Shown here in pieces: positions 19,599 through 27,338 of a DNA stretch of 64,000 nt. The DNA lies in contig OZ240678.1 in the NCBI GenBank assembly GCA_965198905.1, positions 1,488,001-1,552,000 of the forward strand. The letters are read 5' to 3'. The position numbers and the translations under genes were made by a program. The DNA is from CAHJWH01 sp965198905. Its GTDB lineage: Bacteria > Pseudomonadota > Alphaproteobacteria > Caulobacterales > Caulobacteraceae. The notes beneath the pieces are model-generated. The model worked only from the letters and a program-made list of their open reading frames with translations. It made no database searches and had not been told where the DNA came from. How positions within the stretch are numbered: the stretch's first letter is position 1; each line of letters opens with the position of its first letter.

Positions 19599-19702
19599 TT
19601 CGAGACAGGCGCTCTTCGAGCGCCCTCCTCAGCATGACGAAAGTTTGCGCCATCAACCCTCTGCGTCATCCTGAGGAGCGGCGAAGCCGCGTCTCGAAAG
19701 AC
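19599..19702. repeat. Inverted repeat pair, family B
   Basis: Half-units cttcgagacaggcgctc...ctcctcagcatgacga (19599-19640) and gcgtcatcctgaggagcgg...gtctcgaaag (19663-19700) are imperfect reverse complements, able to pair as one long hairpin. Located between convergent genes; no coding potential is needed to explain it. Confidence 0.65.
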
Positions 19703-19785
19703 GGAGGCCATCTGTGCAAGCTCGACCATGATGAGGCCGAGTTTGCGGTGAGCACGTCCGGCCACCGTCATTCCGACGGAGGCTT

Positions 19786-20838
19786 TCAAACGACCTTGAC
19801 CTCTGGCGTCCCCGCCTCGAACCGGCCGATCGCCTGCGCGTCTGGAAAGCCCGCCTCGCGGATAGCGGCGAGCACATCGGCCGCCGCCTCCGGCGCGACC
19901 GACACCAGAAGCCCTCCGCTCGTCTGTGGGTCGCAGAGCAGGTCGCGGACCCAGTCCTCGCTCCCGTTGGGCAGCCGCACCGCCTCGCCGTAGCTGGCCC
20001 AGTTGCGCAGGCTCGCGCCGGTGCGCACCCCCGCCTCGGCCAGGGCCCGCGCGCCGGCCAGCAGGGGCATGTCGGCCAGCCTCACCTGCGCCGCGAGCCC
20101 AGACCCACGGCACGCCTCCAGCAGATGCCCGAGCAGGCCGAAGCCGGTGACGTCGGTCATGGCGTGCACCGCCTCAATCTCGGCCAGCTCCGCCCCCACC
20201 GCATTCAGCCTGGTGGTCGCCTGGACCATGGCGGCGTAACCGGCCGCATCCAGGCGGCCCTGCTTCAGCGCGGCGCTGAACACGCCCACCCCCAGCCCCT
20301 TGGTCAGGATCAGCACGTCGCCGGCCCGGCCGTCGCTGTTGCGGCGGACCTTGTCGGGGTGGACGAGGCCGAGCGCCACCAGGCCGTAGATCGGTTCGGC
20401 GCTGTCGATGGAGTGACCGCCGGCGATCGGGATCCCCGCCTGGGTGCAGACCGACGCGCCCCCGGCCAGGATCGCCTGCACGTCAGCGACCTCCATGCGG
20501 TCCACGGGCATCCCGACGATGGCCAAGGCGAAGATCGGCCGCCCGCCCATGGCGTATACGTCCGACAGGGCGTTGGTGGCGGCGATCTGGCCGAAGAGGT
20601 GGGGGTCATCAACCACCGGCATGAAGAAGTCGGTGGTGGCGACCAGCGCCTGCGTGTCGTTCAGCAGCCAGACCGCCGCGTCGTCGCTCGTCTCCCGCCC
20701 CACCATCAGCGAGGCGAAGGGGGCGGCGGCCGGCGTCTCGGCCAGGATTTCACGCAGCACCGACGGCGCCAGCTTGCAACCGCAACCCCCGCCATGGGCC
20801 AGGTCCGTCAACCTGTACGGCGCGATCGGTGAGGTCAT
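19786..20838 (-). CDS. selD: Selenide, water dikinase
   Basis: Makes selenophosphate from selenide and ATP, the selenium donor for selenocysteine and selenouridine. 350 residues from ATG 20838. Seen: GGGCGCKL near residue 17-24 with a normal Cys codon at the catalytic position (both TGC, not TGA), DDAAVWLL, TTDFFMPVVDDP, NALSDVYAMGG, GGHSID and DPQTSGGLLVSV. Divergent from selA-selB with 78 nt between, completing a selenocysteine cassette. Confidence 0.96.
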   Translation of the reverse strand: MTSPIAPYRLTDLAHGGGCGCKLAPSVLREILAETPAAAPFASLMVGRETSDDAAVWLLNDTQALVATTDFFMPVVDDPHLFGQIAATNALSDVYAMGGRPIFALAIVGMPVDRMEVADVQAILAGGASVCTQAGIPIAGGHSIDSAEPIYGLVALGLVHPDKVRRNSDGRAGDVLILTKGLGVGVFSAALKQGRLDAAGYAAMVQATTRLNAVGAELAEIEAVHAMTDVTGFGLLGHLLEACRGSGLAAQVRLADMPLLAGARALAEAGVRTGASLRNWASYGEAVRLPNGSEDWVRDLLCDPQTSGGLLVSVAPEAAADVLAAIREAGFPDAQAIGRFEAGTPEVKVV

Positions 20839-20904
20839 GGGCCGGCTCCGCTGGCGACGCCTTATGGCGGTCCGTCGCCAGCCCATATAGGAAGGGCGTG
20901 CACC

Positions 20905-20909
20905 GGAGG
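20905..20909 (+). promoter_or_regulatory. Ribosome-binding site that sets the selA start
   Basis: GGAGG 7 nt upstream of an in-frame CTG at 20917. The next standard start in frame, GTG 20959, would cut off the LRALPQVERL segment that SelA proteins normally carry near their N-terminus. Confidence 0.55.
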
Positions 20910-20916
20910 CGCGGTC

Positions 20917-22314
20917 CTGGACGACGCCCTGAACAGTCGCCTGCGCGCCCTGCCCCAGGTGGAGCGCCTGATGGAGCAGCCCGCGGCGCACTTGCTGCAG
21001 GCGCGATACGGACGTGGCGAGACGCTGGCCGCCACACGCGCCGAACTGGATCGGCTGCGCGCGGCGCTCAAGGCGGACCTGGCGGCCGCCGTGCCCGACG
21101 ACGCCTCGGTGAACGCCCGGATCGGCGAACGCCTGCGCGTGGACGCCCAACCAAGGCTGCGCAGGGTCATCAACGCCACCGGCATCGTGCTGCACACCAA
21201 CCTCGGCCGCGCGCCCTTGCCCGCGTCGGCAGCCTCTGCCGCAGACGCGGCGGGAGGCTATGCGAACCTGGAGTTCGACCTGGACACGGGCCGACGCGGG
21301 AGCCGCACCGCAGGCGTCGAGCCGCTGCTCTGCGAGATCACGGGGGCGGAGACCGGGCTCGCGGTGAACAACGCCGCCGCCGCGGTGCTTTTGGCCCTGA
21401 GCGGCCTGGCGGCCGGCGGGGAGGTGATCGTCTCGCGCGGCGAGCTGGTGGAGATCGGCGGCGGCTTTCGCATCCCCGACGTGATCACCCAGGGCGGCGC
21501 CCGGCTGGTGGAGGTCGGCAGCACCAACAAGACCCGCCTGGGCGACTACGCCTCAGCCATAACGCCCGCCACCCGCATGCTGCTGAAGGTGCATCCGAGC
21601 AATTACCGCATGGTCGGCTTCACCGGGGAGGCGAGCCTGCAGGAGCTGGCTGGGCTGGCGCAGGCGCGCGGCCTGATCCTGATGCACGATCTGGGCGGCG
21701 GGGCGCTGCTCGACCTGCGCCGCCTCGCGCTGGCGCACGAACCGACCGTGCAGGAGAGCCTGACGGCGGGCGCCGACGTGGTGGCGTTCAGCGGCGACAA
21801 GCTGATGGGAGGGCCGCAGTCCGGCCTCCTGGTCGGGCGCCGCGCGGCGCTGGAGCCGCTCCGCCGCCATCCCCTGCTGCGCGCGCTCCGGCTGAACAAG
21901 ATCACGTTGGCCGCGCTGGAGGCGACCTTGCGGCTGTATCGAGATCCGGCGCGCGCGATGGCCCTGATCCCGGCGCTGTCGATGCTGGGGCAGGACCTGG
22001 CCACGCTGCAGGCGCGGGCGGAGCGGCTCGGCGCGACCCTGGACGCTACAGCGGCCGGGCGGTGGGAATGGCGCATCACCCCCAGCGAGGCGTTCGCCGG
22101 CGGCGGGACCCTGCCTGCGCAGGGGCGGGAGAGCCGCGCCCTGGACCTGACAGCACCCGAGGGCGCGGAGCGGCTCGCCCGTCGGCTCCGCGCCTTCTCG
22201 CCGCCGATCGTCGCCAGGATCGCCGACGCCCGCCTGGTGTTGGACATGCTGACCGTCTCCGACGAGGAGGTGGGCGTGATCGGCCAGGCGATCGCGGCGA
22301 CCCTGCCGCCGTGA
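20917..22314 (+). CDS. selA: L-seryl-tRNA(Sec) selenium transferase
   Basis: PLP enzyme that converts seryl-tRNA-Sec to selenocysteinyl-tRNA-Sec. Seen: INATGIVLHTNLGRAPL, NNAAAAVLLAL, SRGELVEIGGGFRIPDV, GSTNKTR, and the PLP lysine in FSGDKLMGGPQSG. The start is inferred to be CTG 20917 (465 residues): it gives an N-terminus with LRALPQVERLMEQPA and has GGAGG 7 nt upstream. GTG 20959 is the nearest conventional start (451 residues) and removes conserved residues. The 3' end overlaps selB by 4 nt (GTGA). Confidence 0.94.
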   Translation: MDDALNSRLRALPQVERLMEQPAAHLLQARYGRGETLAATRAELDRLRAALKADLAAAVPDDASVNARIGERLRVDAQPRLRRVINATGIVLHTNLGRAPLPASAASAADAAGGYANLEFDLDTGRRGSRTAGVEPLLCEITGAETGLAVNNAAAAVLLALSGLAAGGEVIVSRGELVEIGGGFRIPDVITQGGARLVEVGSTNKTRLGDYASAITPATRMLLKVHPSNYRMVGFTGEASLQELAGLAQARGLILMHDLGGGALLDLRRLALAHEPTVQESLTAGADVVAFSGDKLMGGPQSGLLVGRRAALEPLRRHPLLRALRLNKITLAALEATLRLYRDPARAMALIPALSMLGQDLATLQARAERLGATLDATAAGRWEWRITPSEAFAGGGTLPAQGRESRALDLTAPEGAERLARRLRAFSPPIVARIADARLVLDMLTVSDEEVGVIGQAIAATLPP

Positions 22315-24212
22315 GCGAGGTGCGGCGGCTTTCCCTCGGCGTGATCGGCCATGTGGACCACGGCAAGACGTCCCTGGTGCGCGCGCTCACGGGCATGGAG
22401 ACCGATCGGCTGCCCGAAGAGCGCCGGCGCGGCGTCTCCATCGCCCTCGGCTTCGCCCATGCCCACTTTGGCGAGGCGGTGGTCGACTTCATCGACATGC
22501 CCGGCCACGAACGGTTCGTGCGCACCATGATCTCCGGCGCCACCGGGATCGAGGCGGGACTGCTGGTGGTGGCCGCCAACGAGGGCGTAAAGCCGCAGAC
22601 GCTGGAGCATCTGCAGATCGCCGCGCTGCTGGGCGTGACGCGGGTGCTCCCGGTGATCACCAAGGCCGACCTCGTCCCCGCCGCACGGGCTGGAGCGGTC
22701 GCTGAGGCCGTGCTGGAGCAGGCGCGCACCTGCGGCCTCGAGCCGACCGCGGCCCAGGCGGTGTCGGCGCTGACCGGCGAGGGGCTGGATGGCTTGCGGG
22801 CCGCCATCGAGCGGCTTTGCGAGACGATTTCCCCGCCGCCCGACGACGGCTTTCCCTGGCTCCCCGTCGACCGCACGTTCAGCATTGCGGGCCGGGGGAC
22901 GGTGGTGACCGGGACCCTGCGCCGGGGCCGGCTCGACGAGGCGGACGCCCTGGTCCTGTCGCCCGGCGAGACGGAGCTGCGGATACGCGGGTTGCAGGTG
23001 CATGGGGCGCCGGCCTCCACGGCTCGACCAGGCCAACGCGTCGCGGTGAACCTGCGCGGGCTGGACCCAGCCCAGGCGCCCCGGGGGACCGCCCTGGCGC
23101 CGCCCGGACAGCTGGCGCCGAGCACCTGGCTGAGCGTGCAGGTGCGCAGCCTCGCCGACGCGCCGCCGTTGAAAACCGGCGTAAGGCTGGGCCTGCTGTT
23201 CGGCTCGACCGAGGTGGAGGTGCGCCTGCGCCTGCTCGACAGGGACGTGTTGGAGCCAGGCGGCTTGGCTCTTGCGCAGCTGAACACGATCGAACCCGTC
23301 GCCCTGCCGGCCCGGGAGCGTTTCGTCCTGCGCATCCCGTCTCCAGCAGCAACGGTAGGCGGGGGCTGGGTGCTCGATCCCGGAGCTCATCGGCTGCGGC
23401 GGCGCGATGGTAAAGTGCTGCAGGGGCTGGGCGGGCTCGTGGGCGCCGACCCCGACAGGATCATCTCCGTCACTTTAGAGGCGGTGGGACCGCAGGGCGT
23501 ATCCCTGAGCCGCCTTGCTGCGCTCGCCGGCCTGTCCGCCAACCGAACCGCCGCCCTGTTGGAGACACAAGGCGCCTGCCGCGTGTCGGGCGAGCTGAGG
23601 ATGGCGCGCCAAGCGTTCGCCACGCTTGCGGCTGAAATCTTGGCCACGCTGCAGGCCCATGCCGAGACCCAGCCGAACGGCGTGGCCCCCCGGCGCTTGG
23701 CGACCCTGCTGCCGCATGCCTCGACCGTCGCGTTGGACGGCGTGATCGCAGCGTTGATCACCGCGGGACGGCTTCAGGTGCAAGGGGGATCGGTCAAACT
23801 GCCGCCGCGCAAGGCTGAGGCAGCGGTGCAGGCCGAATGTGAAGCCGCCCTCGCGAGCACCCTGGCCGCACGGCTAAAAGCGGGGGGCCTGACCCCACCC
23901 GACGTCCCGGAGCTTGCACCGACCGCCGCCGCCCAGCGAGCCCTGGCCCAGCTCCTCAAAGATGGCCACGGCGTGCGGACCTTCGATCAAGTGCAGAAAC
24001 GCGAACTGGTGTTCCATCGAGACGCGGTTGCGGAAGCTCGCACCCGCCTCGCGCCGCGTCTGACCCCGCCGGGCCTGACCGTGGGGGAAGCCGGCGCGGT
24101 GTTGGGTCAGACCCGCAAGTTCAGCGTACCGCTACTGGAATATCTCGACATGATCCGCTTCACCCGGCGGGTGGGCGACCGTCGCGTCCTTGGTCCCGCG
24201 GCCCTGGGCTGA
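22311..24212 (+). CDS. selB: Selenocysteine-specific elongation factor SelB
   Basis: GTPase that brings selenocysteinyl-tRNA to UGA codons by binding the mRNA SECIS hairpin. 633 residues from GTG 22311, overlapping selA. Seen: P-loop GHVDHGKTSLVRALTG at about 11-26, switch II DMPGHERFV, TKAD, EF-Tu-like domains 2-3, and C-terminal winged-helix repeats ending FSVPLLEYLDMIRFTRRVGDRR. The Sec tRNA gene follows 13 nt downstream. Confidence 0.96.
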   Translation: MSEVRRLSLGVIGHVDHGKTSLVRALTGMETDRLPEERRRGVSIALGFAHAHFGEAVVDFIDMPGHERFVRTMISGATGIEAGLLVVAANEGVKPQTLEHLQIAALLGVTRVLPVITKADLVPAARAGAVAEAVLEQARTCGLEPTAAQAVSALTGEGLDGLRAAIERLCETISPPPDDGFPWLPVDRTFSIAGRGTVVTGTLRRGRLDEADALVLSPGETELRIRGLQVHGAPASTARPGQRVAVNLRGLDPAQAPRGTALAPPGQLAPSTWLSVQVRSLADAPPLKTGVRLGLLFGSTEVEVRLRLLDRDVLEPGGLALAQLNTIEPVALPARERFVLRIPSPAATVGGGWVLDPGAHRLRRRDGKVLQGLGGLVGADPDRIISVTLEAVGPQGVSLSRLAALAGLSANRTAALLETQGACRVSGELRMARQAFATLAAEILATLQAHAETQPNGVAPRRLATLLPHASTVALDGVIAALITAGRLQVQGGSVKLPPRKAEAAVQAECEAALASTLAARLKAGGLTPPDVPELAPTAAAQRALAQLLKDGHGVRTFDQVQKRELVFHRDAVAEARTRLAPRLTPPGLTVGEAGAVLGQTRKFSVPLLEYLDMIRFTRRVGDRRVLGPAALG

Positions 24213-24225
24213 TAGCGCTGAACGC

Positions 24226-24318
24226 GGAGGCGATCGGGGTCTGGTGGCCCTCCTGGTCCTCAAAACCAGCGGCCCGCCTAAAGCGGGTGGTGGGTTCGAT
24301 TCCCATCCGCCTCCGCCA
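24226..24318 (+). tRNA. selC: tRNA-Sec (anticodon TCA)
   Basis: A 93-nt tRNA with encoded CCA. The D stem is long (GGGGTC/GGCCCT) with a 4-nt loop TGGT. The anticodon arm is CTGGT-CCTCAAA-ACCAG, with TCA reading UGA. The variable arm is long, with a CCCGC/GCGGG stem, and the T arm is GTGGG-TTCGATT-CCCAT. The acceptor stem pairs GGAGGCG with CGCCTCC. The expected eighth acceptor pair of bacterial tRNA-Sec is A24233 opposite C24307, a mismatch. Next to selB, so probably part of the same unit. Confidence 0.95.
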
Positions 24319-24434
24319 AAGCGCAACACATGACCCACTCCGCGCGGACAAAAGTGGGCGCCTCGTTGGACCAGGAGCGCATCACAAGCAACCTTATCGC
24401 CAATGGGCGAGGTTCAAGGCGGCTATTTGGTTAG

Positions 24435-24605
24435 CTAGACGCCTCGCCCGCGGATCAAGTGCATCACGAGAGAGATGACAAACAGAACCACGAAGACGAC
24501 GAACAGAATCCAAGCAATATACGAAGCAGTTCCAGCGATTCCGCCGAAGCCGAGAGCACCCGCAATCAAGGCCACAACGAGGAAGATCAACGCCCATCTC
24601 AACAT
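24435..24605 (-). CDS. DUF1328 family small membrane protein (YtjA-like)
   Basis: 56 residues from ATG 24605, preceded by gggga. The sequence MLRWALIFLVVALIAGALGF then GGIAGTASYIAWILF predicts two transmembrane helices separated by a Gly-Gly turn, with a short basic tail LIRGRGV. This is the typical DUF1328 pattern. Function unknown; the family is often stress-linked, and here it neighbours general-stress genes. A long upstream region carries a TATAAT. Confidence 0.9.
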   Translation of the reverse strand: MLRWALIFLVVALIAGALGFGGIAGTASYIAWILFVVFVVLFVISLVMHLIRGRGV

Positions 24606-24652
24606 CACCGTCTCCCCTGTAAAAGCCTGATCAACGCAAGTTCGACTTCCCG

Positions 24653-24658
24653 ATTATA
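24653..24658 (-). promoter_or_regulatory. -10 element upstream of the DUF1328 gene
   Basis: A perfect TATAAT on the minus strand, preceded by TG, about 48 nt before the start codon and rare in such GC-rich DNA. No good -35 at the right distance (closest TTGCTT, 14 nt away), so strength and sigma factor are unsure. Confidence 0.4.
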
Positions 24659-24720
24659 CAGGCGCCGCCGCAAAGCAAGGGCCCGCGGCGAAATCGTTTA
24701 AAACTCAGACAAACGCGCCC

Positions 24721-25122
24721 TCAGCGCCTATCCCGACTTCCCTGCAAGTCTGAAATGCGCAGGAGCGTCGCCACCAAGGTAGGATTGCGCCAAGCCAACA
24801 GGCCCGCCGCCACGGCCGCGCCCGCGGCGATGATCGGGCGGTCGCTTACCAAACCCGTCAGCTTTTCAACCAAGTTTCCCGATGTCGCAGATGCCGCGCT
24901 TTTCGGTTTCGATTTCGGTCCTTTGGCTTTCGAGAAAAGGAGCAGCGCCAATATCCCGATCAATACGGCGGCGAGGAACGTCACGCATCCCGCAGCCCCG
25001 GCAGGACCGACATAAGTCCGCAACAAGGCGTAAATCCCGAAAGATGCAGACACGATCAGGACGCCGGCTGCGACCACCAGCGCCCCCAAACCGACAACGA
25101 AGCTGACGAGTTTGGCGATCAC
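24721..25122 (-). CDS. Small membrane protein of the YqjE/phage-holin-like type
   Basis: 133 residues from GTG 25122, overlapping the DUF883 stop (GTGA). Two long hydrophobic helices (LVSFVVGLGALVVAAGVLIV and AAGCVTFLAAVLIGILALLL) are followed by a lysine-rich segment and a third weakly hydrophobic stretch (IIAAGAAVAAGLLAW). The pairing with a DUF883 gene resembles the yqjD-yqjE pair of enterobacteria. Probably an inner-membrane stress protein; molecular role unknown. Confidence 0.75.
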   Translation of the reverse strand: MIAKLVSFVVGLGALVVAAGVLIVSASFGIYALLRTYVGPAGAAGCVTFLAAVLIGILALLLFSKAKGPKSKPKSAASATSGNLVEKLTGLVSDRPIIAAGAAVAAGLLAWRNPTLVATLLRISDLQGSRDRR

Positions 25123-25451
25123 TTCCTTCCGCCAGCGAACAGCAGGCCGAGGACGAAGCCCGCTGTCAGCGCTGCGAGCGTCGACACCATTGGCCGCTCT
25201 TGAACGCGCTCGGACATATAGAGCTTGGCCGTGTCGAACTGGTCGCCCGCCTGATCGGCCGCGTCTCGCGCCTGATCGCGCAGATGGTCCACACCATCAT
25301 CAAACGCCTTGCGGGCTTCAGCCTTCAGCTTGGGCAAGGCGCGCCGGCCCTCATCTACCGTGTCGCGAGCGCTTTCAGCGGTGCTGCGCGCATTGTCCAT
25401 CGTATCGCCCGCCTTCGACGCGACCGGTTTAAAAGCCGAAGACATAGCCAT
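25119..25451 (-). CDS. DUF883 (ElaB/YqjD-like) membrane-anchored protein
   Basis: 110 residues from ATG 25451, with GAGAAGG upstream. The bulk is a long amphipathic, charged helix (KAGDTMDNARSTAESARDTV, FDDGVDHLRDQARDAADQAG) and ends in one C-terminal membrane anchor with glycines (LAALTAGFVLGLLFAGGRK). This is the ElaB/YqjD/DUF883 layout; enterobacterial relatives are tail-anchored, ribosome-associated stationary-phase proteins. An EcfG-type promoter lies directly upstream, so general-stress control is likely. Confidence 0.82.
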   Translation of the reverse strand: MAMSSAFKPVASKAGDTMDNARSTAESARDTVDEGRRALPKLKAEARKAFDDGVDHLRDQARDAADQAGDQFDTAKLYMSERVQERPMVSTLAALTAGFVLGLLFAGGRK

Positions 25452-25483
25452 GCGCGAAACCTTCTCAAACGATGCGGCGTCAA

Positions 25484-25508
25484 AACGCTGAGCCTTGAAG
25501 CCGGTTCC
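25484..25508 (-). promoter_or_regulatory. EcfG-type promoter for the DUF883 operon
   Basis: On the minus strand GGAAC (25508-25504), a 17-nt spacer, then GTT (25486-25484) preceded by C. This matches the alphaproteobacterial general-stress sigma consensus GGAAC-N16/17-cGTT, 33 nt before the DUF883 start. Confidence 0.75.
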
Positions 25509-25533
25509 TCGCGTGGCGCCCCTAAGGCTCAGC

Positions 25534-26334
25534 CTAGGCCGCGACCTTTGGCCTCGCGGGATGGAAGAATAGCGCTTGGCCAATAGCCGCCTTCACCGTT
25601 TCGGGCTGGAAGGGCTTGGTGATAAGGAAGGTCGGCTCGGGTCGCTCGCCCGTCAGCAGGCGCTCTGGAAACGCCGTGATGAAGATCACCGGCACGTCAT
25701 GGCGGCCGAGTATATCCTTGACGGCGTCGATGCCGGACGATCCATCGGCGAGCTGGATGTCGGCGAGCACGAGGCCCGGCGTGGCTCTCGCCACCGCCTC
25801 CACCGCTTCCTTGCGGGTCGAAGCCACATCCAGCACCTTGTGGCCCAGTTCCCGAACCAGCGCTTCGATATCGGCGGCGATGACCGGCTCGTCTTCGATG
25901 ATCAGCACCTCGGTGGCGAGCTCGGCATCGATCTCGCTCTGCGCTTCCGAGATCAAAATTTCGATCTCCCCAGACGTCGCGCCGAGGATCTGCCCCGCCT
26001 CGGAGGGGTTGAAGCCCTCCAACGCCGTCAGCAGGAAGGCTTGACGGGAGCGGGGGGCGATCCGCATCAGTCGATGCGAGGCCTCCTCGACGGCGTCGGC
26101 TCCGTTGTCGTTGCGCGCTTCCAGCTGGGCGCCGGTGCCGTCCCAGATCGTGTGAAAGACCTGATAAAGCGCGACACGCGGCGTGAGGTGCGGCGGCAGG
26201 GCGCGCTCGCCGGCGGCCAGCGCTTCCAACGAGGCGCGGACATAGGCGTCGCCTGCGTTCTGCTCCCCCGTAAGGGCGCGAGCGTAGCGCCGCATGTAAG
26301 GCAAGTGCGGCGCAAGCCGCTCCAACAGACCCAT
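25534..26334 (-). CDS. phyR: Anti-anti-sigma response regulator PhyR
   Basis: Master switch of the general stress response: when phosphorylated, its sigma-like domain captures NepR and frees EcfG. 266 residues. Sigma-like domain at 1-137 (LAPHLPYMRRYARALTG, SRQAFLLTALEGFNPSEAG), then a receiver at 141-257 with acidic pocket Glu147/Asp148, phospho-acceptor Asp192 in VLADIQLADG and Lys in ITKPFQPE. GGAGG sits 4 nt before the ATG. No EcfG site is visible in its upstream 126 nt. Divergent from nepR-ecfG. Confidence 0.96.
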   Translation of the reverse strand: MGLLERLAPHLPYMRRYARALTGEQNAGDAYVRASLEALAAGERALPPHLTPRVALYQVFHTIWDGTGAQLEARNDNGADAVEEASHRLMRIAPRSRQAFLLTALEGFNPSEAGQILGATSGEIEILISEAQSEIDAELATEVLIIEDEPVIAADIEALVRELGHKVLDVASTRKEAVEAVARATPGLVLADIQLADGSSGIDAVKDILGRHDVPVIFITAFPERLLTGERPEPTFLITKPFQPETVKAAIGQALFFHPARPKVAA

Positions 26335-26460
26335 ACCGCCTCCAAGCGAACCATTTCAGACAGTCGCAGACCGCCGAACGCGACCCTGAGCCTGCCATGT
26401 CACTTTCCGGCTGCGGTGCAAAGCCCACAGCTAACGCAGCCGATATAAAGCCTTTTCCCG

Positions 26461-26485
26461 GGAACCCTAGCCAGGCCGGCGAGTT
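26461..26485 (+). promoter_or_regulatory. EcfG-type promoter for nepR-ecfG
   Basis: GGAAC (26461-26465), 17-nt spacer, GTT (26483-26485), 59 nt before nepR. This implies positive autoregulation of the operon, as known for this system in other alphaproteobacteria. Confidence 0.75.
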
Positions 26486-26544
26486 TTCGGCGCTCGTCCC
26501 CCAAGACCAGCGGGACGATCCGAGCTGGGTGGGTGGAACCGATC

Positions 26545-26745
26545 ATGAAGGATAGAGGCTCCCCGCACGAGCCCCCCGGCCCGGCGACGGAGCCTACGCT
26601 CGACGAGGCGCGGCTCCGTCAACAGGCGATCGGGGTAAAGCTCCGCCACATGTTCGACGAGATCGTCAACGAGCCTGTTCCAGAAGACTTTCTTGATATC
26701 CTCCGCCGCGCCGATGATAAGGGGGGCGCGAGCGGTAAGGGCTGA
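26545..26745 (+). CDS. nepR: Anti-sigma factor NepR
   Basis: Small helical protein that holds EcfG inactive until bound by phosphorylated PhyR. 66 residues from ATG 26545, with ggtgga at 26532-26537; an in-frame GTG at 26533 is less well placed. Seen: conserved core LRQQAIGVKLRHMFDEIVNE then PVPEDFLDILRRAD, the two NepR helices. Stop and the ecfG start share a base (TGATG). Confidence 0.93.
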   Translation: MKDRGSPHEPPGPATEPTLDEARLRQQAIGVKLRHMFDEIVNEPVPEDFLDILRRADDKGGASGKG

Positions 26746-27338
26746 TGGTCCAAAGAAATAATCTAGACGCTGCCTCCGAGGCGGTGTTCCAGCGCGATCT
26801 TGTGGGCTTGATCCCGCACCTCCGTGCCTTTGCGCGCACGCTATGCGGCGACGCGGCTGCGGCAGACGATCTGGCCCAGGATGCGACCCTCAAGGCTTGG
26901 GACGCGCGTTCGAGCTTTCAGATGGGCACCAACATGAAGGCCTGGACCTTCATGATCCTTCGAAATCAATTCTATTCCGAGAAGCGGCGGTCTTGGCGTC
27001 AGTCTCAGCTGGACCAGGAGTCGGCGGAACGGACTCTAGTGGCCGCCGACGATCCTGAGGCGCCGGTGGCGCTGGACGAGATGCGGCTGGCCATGGGCAT
27101 GCTCCCAATCGAGCAACGGGAAGCCTTGATCCTCGTCGGCGCAGGGGGTTTCGCCTATGAAGAAGCCGCTGACATCTGTGGTTGCGCGGTCGGCACGGTG
27201 AAAAGCCGGGTCAGTCGGGCGCGTCGGGCCTTGCTCGGGATTCTCGAACGTGGGGCTTACGATCGCGACGGATCGCCAGCGGGCGAGGCGATGCGATCCA
27301 TCCTGAACGATGCGGAGCGACTGAGCGGACCGCGTTGA
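26745..27338 (+). CDS. ecfG: General-stress ECF sigma factor EcfG (SigT-like)
   Basis: ECF15-group sigma factor recognising GGAAC-N17-GTT promoters. 197 residues from ATG 26745. Sigma region 2 at about 20-90 (LIPHLRAFARTLCGD, DDLAQDATLKAW, WTFMILRNQFYSEKRR), region 4 at about 125-180 (LPIEQREALILVGAGGFAYE, EAADICGCAVGTVKSRVSRA). Overlaps nepR and the kinase gene by one base each, so all three are translationally coupled. Confidence 0.96.
   Translation: MVQRNNLDAASEAVFQRDLVGLIPHLRAFARTLCGDAAAADDLAQDATLKAWDARSSFQMGTNMKAWTFMILRNQFYSEKRRSWRQSQLDQESAERTLVAADDPEAPVALDEMRLAMGMLPIEQREALILVGAGGFAYEEAADICGCAVGTVKSRVSRARRALLGILERGAYDRDGSPAGEAMRSILNDAERLSGPR

Noticed and set aside
20757..20790. Selenocysteine codon in selD
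   Set aside because: Both codons in GGGCGCK are TGC, so this SelD uses cysteine.
20829..22310. The 5' extension of the selB frame across selA
   Set aside because: Arg/Gly-rich nonsense in another frame of selA; SelB begins at GTG 22311 with its GTPase motif immediately after.
24132..24351. Minus-strand open frames resembling a short hypothetical protein
   Set aside because: They run across the tRNA-Sec gene in reverse; such tRNA-antisense peptides are a known annotation artefact.
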